Below, piece after piece: positions 9,098 to 18,893 of a DNA stretch of 64,000 bases. The notes under the pieces were generated by a model, which was not told where the DNA came from, ran no database searches, and worked only from the letters and a program-made list of their open reading frames with translations. Position numbers and translations under genes: made by a program. The stretch comes from Betaproteobacteria bacterium (GTDB lineage: Bacteria > Pseudomonadota > Gammaproteobacteria > Burkholderiales > Usitatibacteraceae). The stretch is from assembly GCA_016709665.1 (NCBI GenBank), contig JADJMI010000001.1, positions 248,001-312,000 of the forward strand, written 5' to 3'. How positions within the stretch are numbered: the first letter of the stretch is position 1; each line of letters starts with the position of its first letter.

Positions 9098-9793
9098 TCA
9101 GCAGGAGCTCATTGAGCTTGTCGAGGACGTTGATCGCATCGCCGTGAAGTGCGGAAGGATCTCAGGCTCCCTGACAGCACGAGTTCCGCCTTGAACGAGG
9201 TGTCCTGCGGGCTGCATCTGTGCTTCCGCCTCATTGGACGAAGAAGTACTGGCCACCCAATCCAACGACGTGTCTCGCGATCGGTATACCTGCTGGAGTT
9301 TGTCCAATTCCGCCGAAAGAGCTCTGCGTGCTAGTGATGGCGGCGCGAAGTGTGACGAAGCGGCCCGCCAAAGGGCCGAAATCTGCCCAAGACAGCGTAG
9401 AGCGCCCTTTGCCTCATCGCAAGTCGCAATCCAGACCGGGGCGCAGCCACGGAAGACCTTGCAAACCCGATCGCGGCGAGTGTGCCGAATCCGATTGCGG
9501 CATCCCTGCAATCCGGCGAGAGCCGACGCACCGAGTCCGAGCGTGCCAATGAACGTCGCGGCGCGAGCGGCCTGCCCCATGTCGACCAGTTCGGAGGCCT
9601 TACGGTCCACGCGCCGCCGAGTCGCGGATGAAGGTGTCCGCCTGCTCGATGGTGGCCACGCGGCCGCGATAGTCGGAAGTGTCGATACGAGAGGTGTGGC
9701 ACAGCTCGCCAATGAGATCGCCAGCACGCAGCAAGAGATGGCGATCGCCCGCCGAGCGAAGAAAGAACGGTTTGTATGCGCCAGAAAATACAT
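9098..9793 (-). pseudogene. Putative lipoprotein gene, frameshifted
   Basis: The ATG at 9793 has GAGGGAGG eight bases upstream and starts MYFLAHTNRSFFARR, then a hydrophobic stretch ending ISLASC, a lipoprotein-type lipobox. Shifted frames then give YRGRVATIEQADTFIRDSAA, KASELVDMGQAARAATFIG and a Gly/Ala-rich membrane-like segment. At least two frame changes are required and the true 3' end is unclear. It heads the run of minus-strand genes containing the subtilase. I cannot assign a function. Confidence 0.4.
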
Positions 9794-10004
9794 CGCAGAG
9801 CCTCCCTCGCCTTTGCGCGCCTGGCCGCAAGGTCCCATTTGACTACGGGACCCCATGCTCTTGCCAAACGCCAACCATTTTTAACTAATGCTAGCGTAGA
9901 CGTCAAGAGGACTTGCCTGAGGTTTCGGGACTGTAAGCTTCCCTGCCCTGTAGACATTCTGGAAGTGGACTTTTCTGGCAGGATTTGTGGTCCAGGGAGA
10001 TCCG

Positions 10005-10271
10005 ATGAAGAAGTCGAAATTCAACGAGTCGCAGATCGTGGCGATCCTGAAGGAAGACGAGGCCGGCCTGCCGGTTGCGCAGATCCTTCGCAAGCACGGG
10101 ATCAGCCACGCGACGTTCTACAAGTGGAAGTCGAAGTACGGCGGGGCGAGCGTGGCCGAGTTGAAGCGCCTCAAGGAGCTCGAGGCGGAGAACTCGAAGC
10201 TCAAGCGCATGTTTGCCGATCTGGCGCTTGAGAATGCGGCCATCAAGGAAGTCCTGAGCCGAAAGCTTTAA
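10005..10271 (+). CDS. IS3-family transposase OrfA
   Basis: 88-residue helix-turn-helix protein: MKKSKFNESQIVAILKEDE, KHGISHATFYKWKSKYGG and a C-terminal leucine-zipper-like coil (LKELEAENSKLKRMFADLAL). This is the DNA-recognising first frame of IS3 elements, normally fused to OrfB by -1 frameshifting. It has a good GGGAG ribosome site and looks intact. It marks the junction between the subtilase and phosphoesterase regions of the island. Confidence 0.9.
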   Translation: MKKSKFNESQIVAILKEDEAGLPVAQILRKHGISHATFYKWKSKYGGASVAELKRLKELEAENSKLKRMFADLALENAAIKEVLSRKL

Positions 10272-10636
10272 CGCCGTCGGCCAAGCGCGAGGCAGTCCGG
10301 ATCATGAGCGAAGAAGTGCGGCTTGCGATGTCGCGCGCTTGTTCAGCAGCCCGGCTGTCGCGGGCGGCGTATTCCAGGCCGGTGCAGGATCAAGGGGTAC
10401 GTGACGGCGAGATCATCGCCGCGCTGAACGATCTGATTGCCGTGGAACTGCGCTGGGGCTTCTGGAAATGCTACGACCGGTTGCGGCAGATGGGCCGGCC
10501 ATGGAATCACAAGCGGGTACATCGCATCTACTGCGACATGCGGCTCAACCAGAAGAGGCGTACCAAGAGGCGCCTGCCTACGCGGCAACAGCAGTCCTGG
10601 TTGTTGGACATTTCCGCGAGAAGTTTCTCGCGGTAG
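10272..10636 (+). pseudogene. IS3 OrfB, N-terminal remnant
   Basis: Continues from OrfA: MSEEVRLAMSRACSAARLSR, then LRWGFWKCYDRLRQMGRPWN and HKRVHRIYCDMRLNQKR, the helical N-terminus of OrfB. It breaks off near 10590, before the DDE catalytic core; the last codons to the stop at 10636 are foreign. The rest of an OrfB lies inverted immediately beside it. Confidence 0.8.
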
Positions 10637-10848
10637 CGCGCTGGCGGAGGCTTCCCAGCGCGTCGTGTGGTCGAATTTCGCTGTAGCGCCGAAGCTAGTC
10701 GTCGGTGATCTCCTGGACGACTGCGAGCCAATCGAGCAGGTGGGCGTTCACTACATCCTCCCGGTAGCTGCGATTGAAACGCTTCAAGAACGCGTTCTGG
10801 TCGAGTTTCCCGGCTGGATAAAGCGCACTTCGATGTCGCGGACACTAA
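10612..10848 (-). pseudogene. IS3 OrfB, inverted C-terminal remnant
   Basis: Read on the minus strand this gives RFIQPGKLDQNAFLKRFNRS, NAHLLDWLAVVQEI and RPHDALGSLPPARYREKLL, the well-known C-terminus of IS3 transposases around the final acidic residue. It is opposite in orientation to the N-terminal part at 10272. It carries a nonsense TAG where Trp is expected and Lys in place of the catalytic Glu (NAFLKRFN for NAFIERFN). So it is inactive and probably comes from a second copy or an inversion. Confidence 0.8.
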
Positions 10849-10968
10849 TCGCGGGAAATGTCACCCCAACTACTCTCGCCAGGTATGTCAGCTACCGTCC
10901 AACCAGTTTCACTACGAACAGCGACCTGACATGGATTCCGCGAACGTAGGAATTGCGCCTTCGCAAGC

Positions 10969-12303
10969 TCACGAGATCCGCTCCTCGCGGTGAATCGCGC
11001 GCCGTTCTGGCGCATCAACACTGGGAGTAGGCGCGGCAACCACAAGGCACTGATTCCCAAAATTTTTGTACCCATGCGACAGTGTTCTGACCATGAAGTA
11101 CGAGTGTCGTTGGGATCTTCTTTCGGAAAATTCGCTAATGAAAAATCTTGCTCAATAACAGGTTGACGAGCACTAGGTAACTAACGGGACAATGGTGCGA
11201 AAGACAAACATGGATAAGGTTCGACCCGGAATCGCCCGTCAAAGCCCTTTCAATGTCACTAGCCGCTTTAGCGATTTCGTCCTTATCAATATCTCTCAAT
11301 GGCCAAGCCGAACTGTCGAACGTGCACGAAGAATTGAACCCTGAAAAGACGACTCCATACTCGAAAACCAAGTTCAACCCAACTTGTTGGCGTGATCTGT
11401 CCCAAGCCCCGATGTACTAGAAATCTCCTTCGCAAACCTGCGAAAGGGCTCAAAGCCAAGCGTGCCAATTTGCGAGACGATTCTGTTGGAGCAATATCAG
11501 TTAGCTCCTTCCGTTTAGTTCCGGCCACCTTCTAAAGACAAGCCTTGCGCACCAACAAGCGGAATGCAAACGTCGTGATTGCCAGGCACCATCATCACAC
11601 GAGGAGAAGGCAGAGGTATGTCAGAATTCAAGCAGCAGCCTCCGGAGCCAGACATCGGCCCGAACGAAATCTTCCGATGCCCACAGTTGGAAATATCGCC
11701 TGTTATCGTGACTAAAATCAGGTCCTCCGGGCCAAACTGCACGAACGGCGTCCACGAATGCTTTCGAATTTGCCTCTCCAGCAAGCGTTCGAATCGACGC
11801 CCCAGAACCAAAGTGCAAATCCGAAATGTGAAGAATCTTCAAATCATCATCTGGCTCGATTCCAAGCCAGTGGAAACCACGCCTACGTCTCACAAAGGTC
11901 ACCAATTGCGTGGTTAACGCAGCGAAAGCCTTACCTGCGAAATCCTGAAATGTAAAAAAGAGTGGAATCCGCAGAGTGCTATCGTCAAATAACATGCTAC
12001 GCACCATCGCCATTGAAGACTCGTCCCAATCTGCACTTACCAACGCGGTGGTAGCAGCCCTTTCCGCCTTCCGAAAAAGCTCGAAAGAGCGTGCCAAACT
12101 GATCATCTCCCATTCGACGAGGCGCACGTCCAGCAAAACAATCTGAAATCTTTCGCTGCCGAGCTTTTCACGAGCATCATCCCCGGAGTTCGAAAACGTC
12201 AGCTTGAAAACCCCCGACCGTCAGTCTGCCCTTCCAGTCCACGATACGAACTCTCGCGATTCTGACTACCAAATTCAGAACCAACTTGATCGTCGACTAC
12301 GAG
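10969..12303 (-). pseudogene. Receiver domain fused to calcineurin-like phosphoesterase, frameshifted
   Basis: Third gene of the three-gene locus. The first part reads LVVDDQVGSEFGS (paired Asp), then FQIVLLDVRLVEW (candidate phosphoacceptor Asp) and ALVSADWDESSMAM, matching the strands of a response-regulator receiver. The second part is a binuclear metallophosphoesterase: LKILHISDLHFGSG, TGDIS, VMMVPGNHDV and LSHHCP, then a GHxH-like HGQNT and LVVAAPTPSVDAPERR. At least four frame changes separate these blocks. Such enzymes cleave phosphodiesters, often nucleotides or nucleic acid. Fusion to a receiver implies switching by phosphotransfer or by the HATPase partners upstream. The start is not clear, and the stop at 10969 abuts IS3 debris. 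Confidence 0.55.
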
Positions 12304-14453
12304 CTAACAACCGGCCTTCGCTCGATTTCTCAATTCAACTGTGAGCACATCATCGCAGGCTTGAAGATTGCATTTCATGTCAATCTTTCCAACACCCGCA
12401 ATGTCGTATGGCTCGTCAGAATGGAATACATCCAAGAGGAGATCTTGCAACAATTGGCGCGCAACTGGGGGGAACACCACAAGAACGTCGCTCCTAGTAT
12501 CCCCTACCAGCGTCGCATCAATTCCTCGGCAATCCCAGTGTGCCGTCTTTGATCCATCTTTCATTCGCGTGCACTGCGTACTTCTTCGCCATCGCCTGCC
12601 ATGCATCCATATTTACGGCGCCGCGCGCAAAGTCCGCGACATCAGAGACACATTGAAGAACGCGTTCTGGAATGAGGGCGCTATGGATGACCGTACAAAA
12701 AGCACCGCTCGAGCTTCGGCCAGTATTTTGTCCCGGCTATTCTGAGATTGCCCCTCAAGTTCCATTGTCAATCGTGTTTCAAGGTGGGATACGGCGGTAG
12801 CGCATTCTTCAATATCAAAACTACTGTAAGCCAAGCCAGTGATGATGGATGGATCTATCTCACTAAGTGCTTGGCAGATTAGCCTCAAGTCTCGCGCGAT
12901 TTCGGTCAGCGGATAACAAGAGCTTGAACCCACCTTCAATCGTGTGAACCCCGAATGAGCCGTTACCGCATTTTCTCCGAGCAGCATCATCAGTGTGAGA
13001 AGAGCTCTTCGCGTACTACGCACAGACCTACCTTGTGCCAGCGCAAATGCTGAAACCAGTCGCTCTCTCAGTCGATGTTCGACATCCTTGTTGGAGTCTC
13101 CCTTAGCCAGCCTGTTTAACTCCAAGACGGACAGCTTCGCCTTCCGCGCCAATAGACCAATTGAAATCAACAAGTGGTCTTTTACCGTGCTGGTTTGAGC
13201 CAAGCGCAAAACGCATCCACGGATCAACTCTGAAGCTTGTCTCTCAGGCACCAGCAGCAGGACCAAGCAGCCAAGAGTCTCAAGTTCATCTTCCTCAGCG
13301 CCACAATCGTCAATAAGCGCATCCAGTAGCAGCGCAAATCTCGCCCTTAGTTCCCGGCCCCAAAATCGTCAAAGTAGAGGAGTATCTGGGTCAATATCAA
13401 TTCCAGCTTCGTACGACGCCATTCCCCCTCGTTGCCAGCAGGCTTTCCCTTTGGCCAGGGTTGCTGTGAAAGTCGCAGTCCAACGTCCTTGAATGAGGTT
13501 ATTCGAATTAGCTCTACAACGTTTGCCGCAAGCCCTGTTGAAGTTGAATGGTGAACGCTGTACTTTTACTTCACCACTACTCTTTGTCCACTCTTTGCCG
13601 AAGGTGAATGGGCGGTCCGCCGGCAATCTCGCCGGCGATACTCCGTGACGCCGCAATGAGTCGTTACTGCCTTTTCGGTCCAGCCCTCAACCCACCGACC
13701 AACCTCACCGGCCGATTGACCACTCCATAGCGTATGGCGGAGATCCGCAGCGTGTTCCAGCGCTCTACAGAGCGGACAGGTCCTCGCGCTCCCTAGTGAC
13801 GGAACATCCCATCGCCAGAAGTACCTATGGGAGCTCATGTGCTGCTCCTGAAGGTATCTTCTGTATAGCGGCAACCAGTACGCGTCACAATCGCGAGATG
13901 AGTTACGGCGCGAGCCCCAGCATTTCTAAGCAGCTGCTCAAGCTCACGTTGAACTTTTCCGGTTACAGAAGCGTCATCAAGAAGCACAACTCGACGCTTC
14001 TCAATACTTTGCTTCTGTAAGAACGTCTTTATCCGATCATAAGTAAGCGATGGAATTCGAATGGCTGTCTGCGCATGTGCGCCAATGAAGTGAACAGGCA
14101 CGAAGTTGTGTGGCAACTCGTACTTTGCTCCAGTCGTTCTGTGACTCAACAATGCTTGAATCATCTTTTCCGTAACTGGATGTGAGGAGTAGAACCAGAT
14201 CGCACCTTTGACTCGTTCGAAATGAAGTTCACTACGAAGCCATTTGAAAAGCTCTCCCTGCTCCAGAGCCTCTCTCTCCATTGCCAAACCCAAATTGAGA
14301 GTAATGAGATCGTGGTGGAGAGCCATAAACCCAGTGGCCGATACGGAGGGCCCTCGACTCGACAAAATGGTCATATGCCTGCTGTGGATTTCGCTGATAA
14401 AGAGATCGTGAGAAATAGTCCTTCTCATCATCTTCACCAAAGAAACGCCTCAC
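12304..14453 (-). pseudogene. Phosphoribosyltransferase-like protein with degenerate HATPase tail, frameshifted
   Basis: A GTG start at 14453 overlaps the stop of the gene before it (GTGA). Reading across shifts: RRFFGEDDEKDYFSRSLYQR, ALRIGHWVYG, LHHDLITLNLGLAMERE, GAIWFYSSHPVTEKMIQALL, then KRRVVLLDDASVTGKVQREL. The last has the hydrophobic strand, paired acids and TG-loop of a PRPP-binding phosphoribosyltransferase. After HRYFWRWDVPSLGSARTCPL comes a long helical stretch and a terminal block, VARQLLQDLLLDVFHSDEPY and DDVLTVELRNRA, resembling an HATPase N-box region that lost its Asn. Total about 715 residues. Not a purine or pyrimidine salvage enzyme by context; role inferred as effector or signal transducer of the locus. 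Confidence 0.5.
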
Positions 14454-16709
14454 AGGAATTGCCTTCTGTCCTCCTCGACCAACATACGGCGTGCCTGGAA
14501 TTCCCGTTCGTAGGGAAGCTCTCCTGCGGGACATGGATCACAGTCAAACGCTGTCTCATTCCAATTAAGCGCAATGCTGCTTCTGGCGTGTACAGGTTCA
14601 CGGACAAGCTCCGCGCCCATGACAAGCATGTTATGTCGAAGCAAGTGGATTTCCTCCTGATCATTCACCCTGGCTGCATCGGCTGTCGTCCCAGTAACGA
14701 ACACGCTACTTACTACTGTAGTCAATGGCTCATCACTTGCACTTCTTGTCGACGCAAGTAGAGATCGACGCGCCTCCCTTGGAAGAAGATTTGTGAGTAG
14801 AGCGTCTGCCGCAACACATTCTTCGCGTCTTCCACGGAGGTACCATGTGCGTCCAAGTGCTCGCGTGGCGACAATGGCGCGACGCGGTGCAACAAGTGCG
14901 TGATAGGTCTGATATCCATGCAGCACGACCGCAGGCCTATCGCTTTTCGGGTCACGTGCCCAAATTACTTGCTCACGAATGAACGGCGATCCTGTAGCGT
15001 GAGCTTCTTGTTCAAGCATCCCTTCCCAGAAGAGACGAGAATCGTGAGCGCGCAGCAGCTCGAAAATCCATGCGCCTGCTTCCCGTGCAATGCGATCACC
15101 GTAATCCTTGCTCGCAAACCGAAACTGGGAATCTTCTGGGCTGCGCTTCAAGCACCTTACCGCCCAGTCAGTTGTTAGCACATACAGATCTACTTCCGTT
15201 GAGTTTGAGGGTGCTCGTTCTCGCAAGACGATTTGAACGAACGTATTCGCCTGCTCGCGCGTGATATCCGCAATCAGCCAAATTCTTCGATTTGGCGACG
15301 TCTTTGCGGGTTTGAAGCACGACCAGTTCAGCCATTGGAAAATATGCTGCTTCGTCACCGCGCCTGGTAACCAAAGGGCGCGATGACCGATCTGTTCAGT
15401 AGTTCGCCAGTCAAGATACCTAACACCCTCTCCAATATTCCGTTCGTAGACTGCCCAGTTTCGGCTGTCAAATTCATGAGAATCACTGCCCTCGACATGT
15501 GCCGCGGTGATATGCGACCACTCAACAAATCTAACGTCATTGTCCGATCGGTCTCCGCGCCCGAGTCGAATGCAAAAATGCCAAGCTGTGCCAACAAACG
15601 GCAGCTTTCCTTCGTATGCCTTGGCCTTCCCGACATTTCGCGAACCCTGTTGTGTCGCGAGCTTCCATGATGCGTTGCAATTTACCCACCACCGCCAGTA
15701 CAGATTCTGGCAAAGTCATCACCGTCCGAAAGCACCAATCTAATGTGCTGAAGACCGGTAGTTACTTGTTCGGAGATCGCGACTAACTCTTGGATAAGGG
15801 GATCTGGAATAGCAATTGACTGATGCGATGCAGAACGTTTGTCGTTGCTCTAATACCGCCAATTGCTTCGCGAACGACCGGATCCGAACTTGCCTTCCAT
15901 TCCTCCAGGTCTGCCAACAACTCCTCGACCGCAGTCCACGTAAAATATTTCAAGCCAGGAAGTGTGTTCGTCACGAACAAATTGCGTCATCGTGGGGCAT
16001 GACACATTCTCCCGTTGGATCGCTCCTGCAAGAACATCACCCTTGCCGCCGAGATCTATTCCCCTGCGCATTCGGGCATATATGCCAAAGCAGTTGATAT
16101 CTGGGCACTAGCTCCAAGAAATGCATGCTCAGCCGCAAGTTATGAGCCAGTTCGGTCAGGAGAACTCGAATCTTGTGAAGTACATCCTCTATGTACTCGT
16201 CGTCGCCTTCAAAGAAGGGCTGCAATCCATAGTCTCGTGCCTCGGCCAACCAGGGGAGTGTCGCCTTGGCTATATCACTGTCCGTCCCGAGCGAAAGCTC
16301 CCCAATTGATACCAATCTTGTCGCAATGCACTTCGAATCCGCATAGGTGAGCGAAAGCAATTCTCCAGAAAGACGCTCCCATAGCTTTGATTCCCGTGAC
16401 AACTCAAAGTACTCACCGGCCAATCCAACTTTCGCGCACCGGAGACAATCGTGAGGGCTGAAAGAAAGCCGTGCTGCCCAAGGAACTTGATGAACCCACT
16501 GCGCTTCTCTGTCCTTGTTGGCGAATTTCTCCAACCTCAATTGTACAGTCGATTGAGTTCTTATGCAGAACTCTCAAGGTTGCTGCTATTGCAAGCATTG
16601 GAAGCGGATCGATCCACTCAATCTCGTGAAGTCCACAATTACGTGACTTCTCGCTGATCGCCCTCTCAGCGCTTCTGAAGGCTGCCAAATGTCCCCGACC
16701 ACCACTCAT
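14450..16709 (-). pseudogene. HATPase-containing regulatory protein, frameshifted
   Basis: First gene of the locus. The ATG at 16709 has GGAG nine bases upstream. The N-terminal block HEIEWIDPLPMLAIAATLRV then LHKNSIDCTIEVGEI looks like a STAS-type strand-helix unit. It is followed by an HATPase: VLLTELAHNLRLSMH (N-box-like), GIYARMRRGIDLGGKGDVLA and a typical end LPFVGTAWHFCIRLG. One frame then stays open from about 15700 to 14450, giving NRRIWLIADITREQANTFVQ and VDLYVLTTDWAVRCL, a second STAS-like unit, and about 250 further residues I cannot place. At least three frame changes lie in the first half. Such HATPases switch partner proteins by ATP binding or phosphorylation. Confidence 0.5.
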
Positions 16710-17103
16710 CTCGTATCTCTCCAAACGATGTACTGTCACCAGCGCAGGCAACACCCCAGTCAGCACACGCGACGTCGCTTTTGCTGTTTGAGTAGACCCC
16801 AATCACGCAAAGGAATATTGGGCTGCTGCGCATTTAGTTATCCAGTACTGGTAGTTACAGGGTTTCTCTGAGCAGGTCGATTGCACCCACTTGAAACCGG
16901 ACCAATTGAACTCCGATGGGTACCGCATCTAGTACTAATTTTGCCGCCCAACCAAAAGGTCGACGCCCCCAGAATGTGCACTACCACTCGTTATGTTGCG
17001 AGTTGTGCTGTTGCTACTTTATTCTCGGGGGCCGCGTTCGTTATCGCCCAAGGCTGCAAAGCCCAAGAAATTCGATTGATCGATCGGACTTGCAGTAGTT
17101 CTC
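16710..17103. other. Gene-free stretch between island and nrdB
   Basis: About 390 bp with no credible coding region on either strand. It should contain the promoter of the minus-strand HATPase gene; I see no convincing -35/-10 pair. A plus-strand frame at 16881-17156 has no ribosome site and runs into the nrdB terminator, so I reject it as a gene. Base composition is AT-rich like the island. Confidence 0.5.
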
Positions 17104-17136
17104 CAAAAAAGAGAGGCGCCTCTTGGCGCCCCTCTA
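17104..17136 (-). terminator. Rho-independent terminator of nrdB
   Basis: On the minus strand, AGAGGGGCGCC, a 4-nt loop and GGCGCCTCTC form a strong stem with one mismatch, followed by six T. It begins about 20 bp after the nrdB stop. It also separates the high-GC core from the AT-rich island. Confidence 0.88.
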
Positions 17137-17156
17137 TTACTACCATATGTTACTGA

Positions 17157-18293
17157 CTAGTCCCAGCTAAGCGCCCCCCCCGTCTGATACTCAATCACCC
17201 GCGTCTCGAAGAAGTTCTTCTCCTTCTTCAGATCGATGAGCTCGCTCATCCACGGGAACGGGTTCGTCGCACCAGGGAACATCTGATCCAGACCAATCTG
17301 CTGAGCCCGGCGATTGGCAATGAACCGCAGATACTCCTTGAACATCGATGAATTGAGCCCGAGCACGCCCCGGGGCATCGTGTCCTCGGCATACGCATAC
17401 TCGAGTTCCACCGCCTTGTGGAACAGCTCCGTCAACTCCCGACGGAACTCCGCCGTCCAAAGATTCGGATTCTCCAGCTTGATCGTGTTGATCAGGTCGA
17501 TGCCGAAATTGCAGTGCATCGACTCGTCCCGAAGGATGTACTGGTACTGCTCCGCCGCGCCCGTCATCTTGTTCTGCCGCCCCAGCGACAGGATCTGCAC
17601 GAACCCGACGTAGAAGAACAGCCCCTCCATCAGGCACGCGAACACGATCAGGCTCTTGAGCAGCAGCCGGTCGTTCTCCTCCGTCCCCGTGGTGAAGTTC
17701 GGGTCCGTCAGCGTCTCGATGAACGGGATCAGGAAGTCGTCCTTGTCCCGGATGCACTTCACTTCCTTGTAGGCCGCGAAGATCTCGCTTTCATCGAGCC
17801 CGAGCGATTCGGCGATGTACTGGTACGCGTGGGTGTGGATCGCCTCCTCGAACGCCTGGCGCAGCAGGTACTGGCGGCATTCCGGCGCCGTGATGTGGCG
17901 GTAGGTGCCGAGCACGATGTTGTTGGCGGCGAGCGAATCGGCCGTCACGAAGAAGCCGAGGTTGCGCTTCACGATGAGCCGCTCGTCCTCCGTGAGCCCG
18001 TTCGGGTCCTTCCACAGGGCGATGTCGCGGTTCATGTTCACTTCCTGCGGCATCCAGTGGTTGGCGCAGCCCGCGATGTACTTCTCCCACGCCCACTTGT
18101 ACTTGAAGGGGACGAGCTGGTTCACGTCCGTCTTCGCGTTGATGACGCGCTTGTCCTCGGCCTTCACGCGGGTGAAGAGGCCGTTGACGCCCATCTCCTG
18201 CACGCGCTCGGCCGCGGGGGCCGGGGCGGCGGAAGGCTTCACCATCTGGAGTCCCAGCGTGGGGGCGGGCACGTCGTCTTCGAAACTCAGCAT
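17157..18293 (-). CDS. nrdB: Class Ia ribonucleotide reductase, beta subunit
   Basis: 378-residue NrdB, which holds the diiron-tyrosyl radical used by NrdA to reduce ribonucleotides. Iron ligands are visible in order: the VTADSLAANN Asp/Glu region, RQAFEEAIHTHAYQY (Glu and His), MEGLFFYVGF and RDESMHCNFG (Glu, His). The C-terminus ends YQTGGALSWD, the tail that docks on the alpha subunit. The ATG is preceded by AAGGAG. Full length and intact. It is transcribed away from nrdA, which is 6.5 kb upstream on the same strand. A small HNH-like gene precedes it by 172 bp and may share its promoter. Confidence 0.97.
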   Translation of the reverse strand: MLSFEDDVPAPTLGLQMVKPSAAPAPAAERVQEMGVNGLFTRVKAEDKRVINAKTDVNQLVPFKYKWAWEKYIAGCANHWMPQEVNMNRDIALWKDPNGLTEDERLIVKRNLGFFVTADSLAANNIVLGTYRHITAPECRQYLLRQAFEEAIHTHAYQYIAESLGLDESEIFAAYKEVKCIRDKDDFLIPFIETLTDPNFTTGTEENDRLLLKSLIVFACLMEGLFFYVGFVQILSLGRQNKMTGAAEQYQYILRDESMHCNFGIDLINTIKLENPNLWTAEFRRELTELFHKAVELEYAYAEDTMPRGVLGLNSSMFKEYLRFIANRRAQQIGLDQMFPGATNPFPWMSELIDLKKEKNFFETRVIEYQTGGALSWD

Positions 18294-18465
18294 TGCTCTG
18301 GCTCCTTGATCACCGGCGCCTTCTGGAGGGCACCGCTTCTTGTCTTGGGGTCACGCTTGCGGGGAACCCCCTGCCGCACCCCCCGGGGGAGTGGGTCCCG
18401 GGGGGGCGGTGGGTGGCTTCACCTCATCTGCTGCCACATCAAAACAACACTGCAAAACTTTCCGG

Positions 18466-18771
18466 CTAGGCCGCCTTCAGCCCCGCCGCGAGGCCGGCCG
18501 GCACGTTGTCGCTGCGGGCCGCCGTCGCCCGCCAGTGCAGGGCCTGCAGGTTCTCCGGATCCGAAGAACCGCCCAGCGCGCGGGAGACGATGAAATCCAG
18601 CTCCCAACCGAACGGGCTCTTGCGGTTGCCGAAATCCGCATAGCGGACCAGGTTGCCCAGCTTGTCCTTGCGGAATTCCCACGCGTTGGCGTGGCCGCCG
18701 ACGGGGGTGGTGCGCCCCCAGGCGGAGCGCTTGAGGTCTTCGAGAAGCGTCATGTGTTCATGAGCCGCCAT
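18466..18771 (-). CDS. Small HNH-nuclease-like protein
   Basis: 101 residues. The block FGWELDFIVSRALGG then SSDPENLQALHWRAT matches the HNH pattern in which WE-L/I-DHI supplies the first His. Here that His is Phe (DFIV), so the nuclease centre may be dead or divergent. The N-terminus (KRSAWGRTTPVGGHANAWEF) is typical of the same small family. I chose the ATG at 18771; a second Met six codons later is possible. It is followed by nrdB, a GC-rich palindromic spacer (18365-18410) lying between. Function in vivo unknown. Confidence 0.7.
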   Translation of the reverse strand: MAAHEHMTLLEDLKRSAWGRTTPVGGHANAWEFRKDKLGNLVRYADFGNRKSPFGWELDFIVSRALGGSSDPENLQALHWRATAARSDNVPAGLAAGLKAA

Positions 18772-18893
18772 GGAGCACCCCCGGTGTTGGTGGAAAGGCG
18801 ATTGCTGCTCGGGCGGCCCGCTTCTCGCGACGGGCGGCACCCCTCCAAGCCGACGAAAAGGATGCCTCAAGCCGCCCTTGCCGGTCAAGGCAA

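Noticed and set aside
10614..10633. Hairpin CCGCGAGAA/TTCTCGCGG as an IS end or terminator
   Set aside because: It lies in the coding sequence of the inverted OrfB remnant (YREKLLAE codons) and is explained by codon choice.
16881..17156. 91-residue plus-strand frame before nrdB
   Set aside because: No ribosome site, ends inside the nrdB terminator, and has no recognisable domain.
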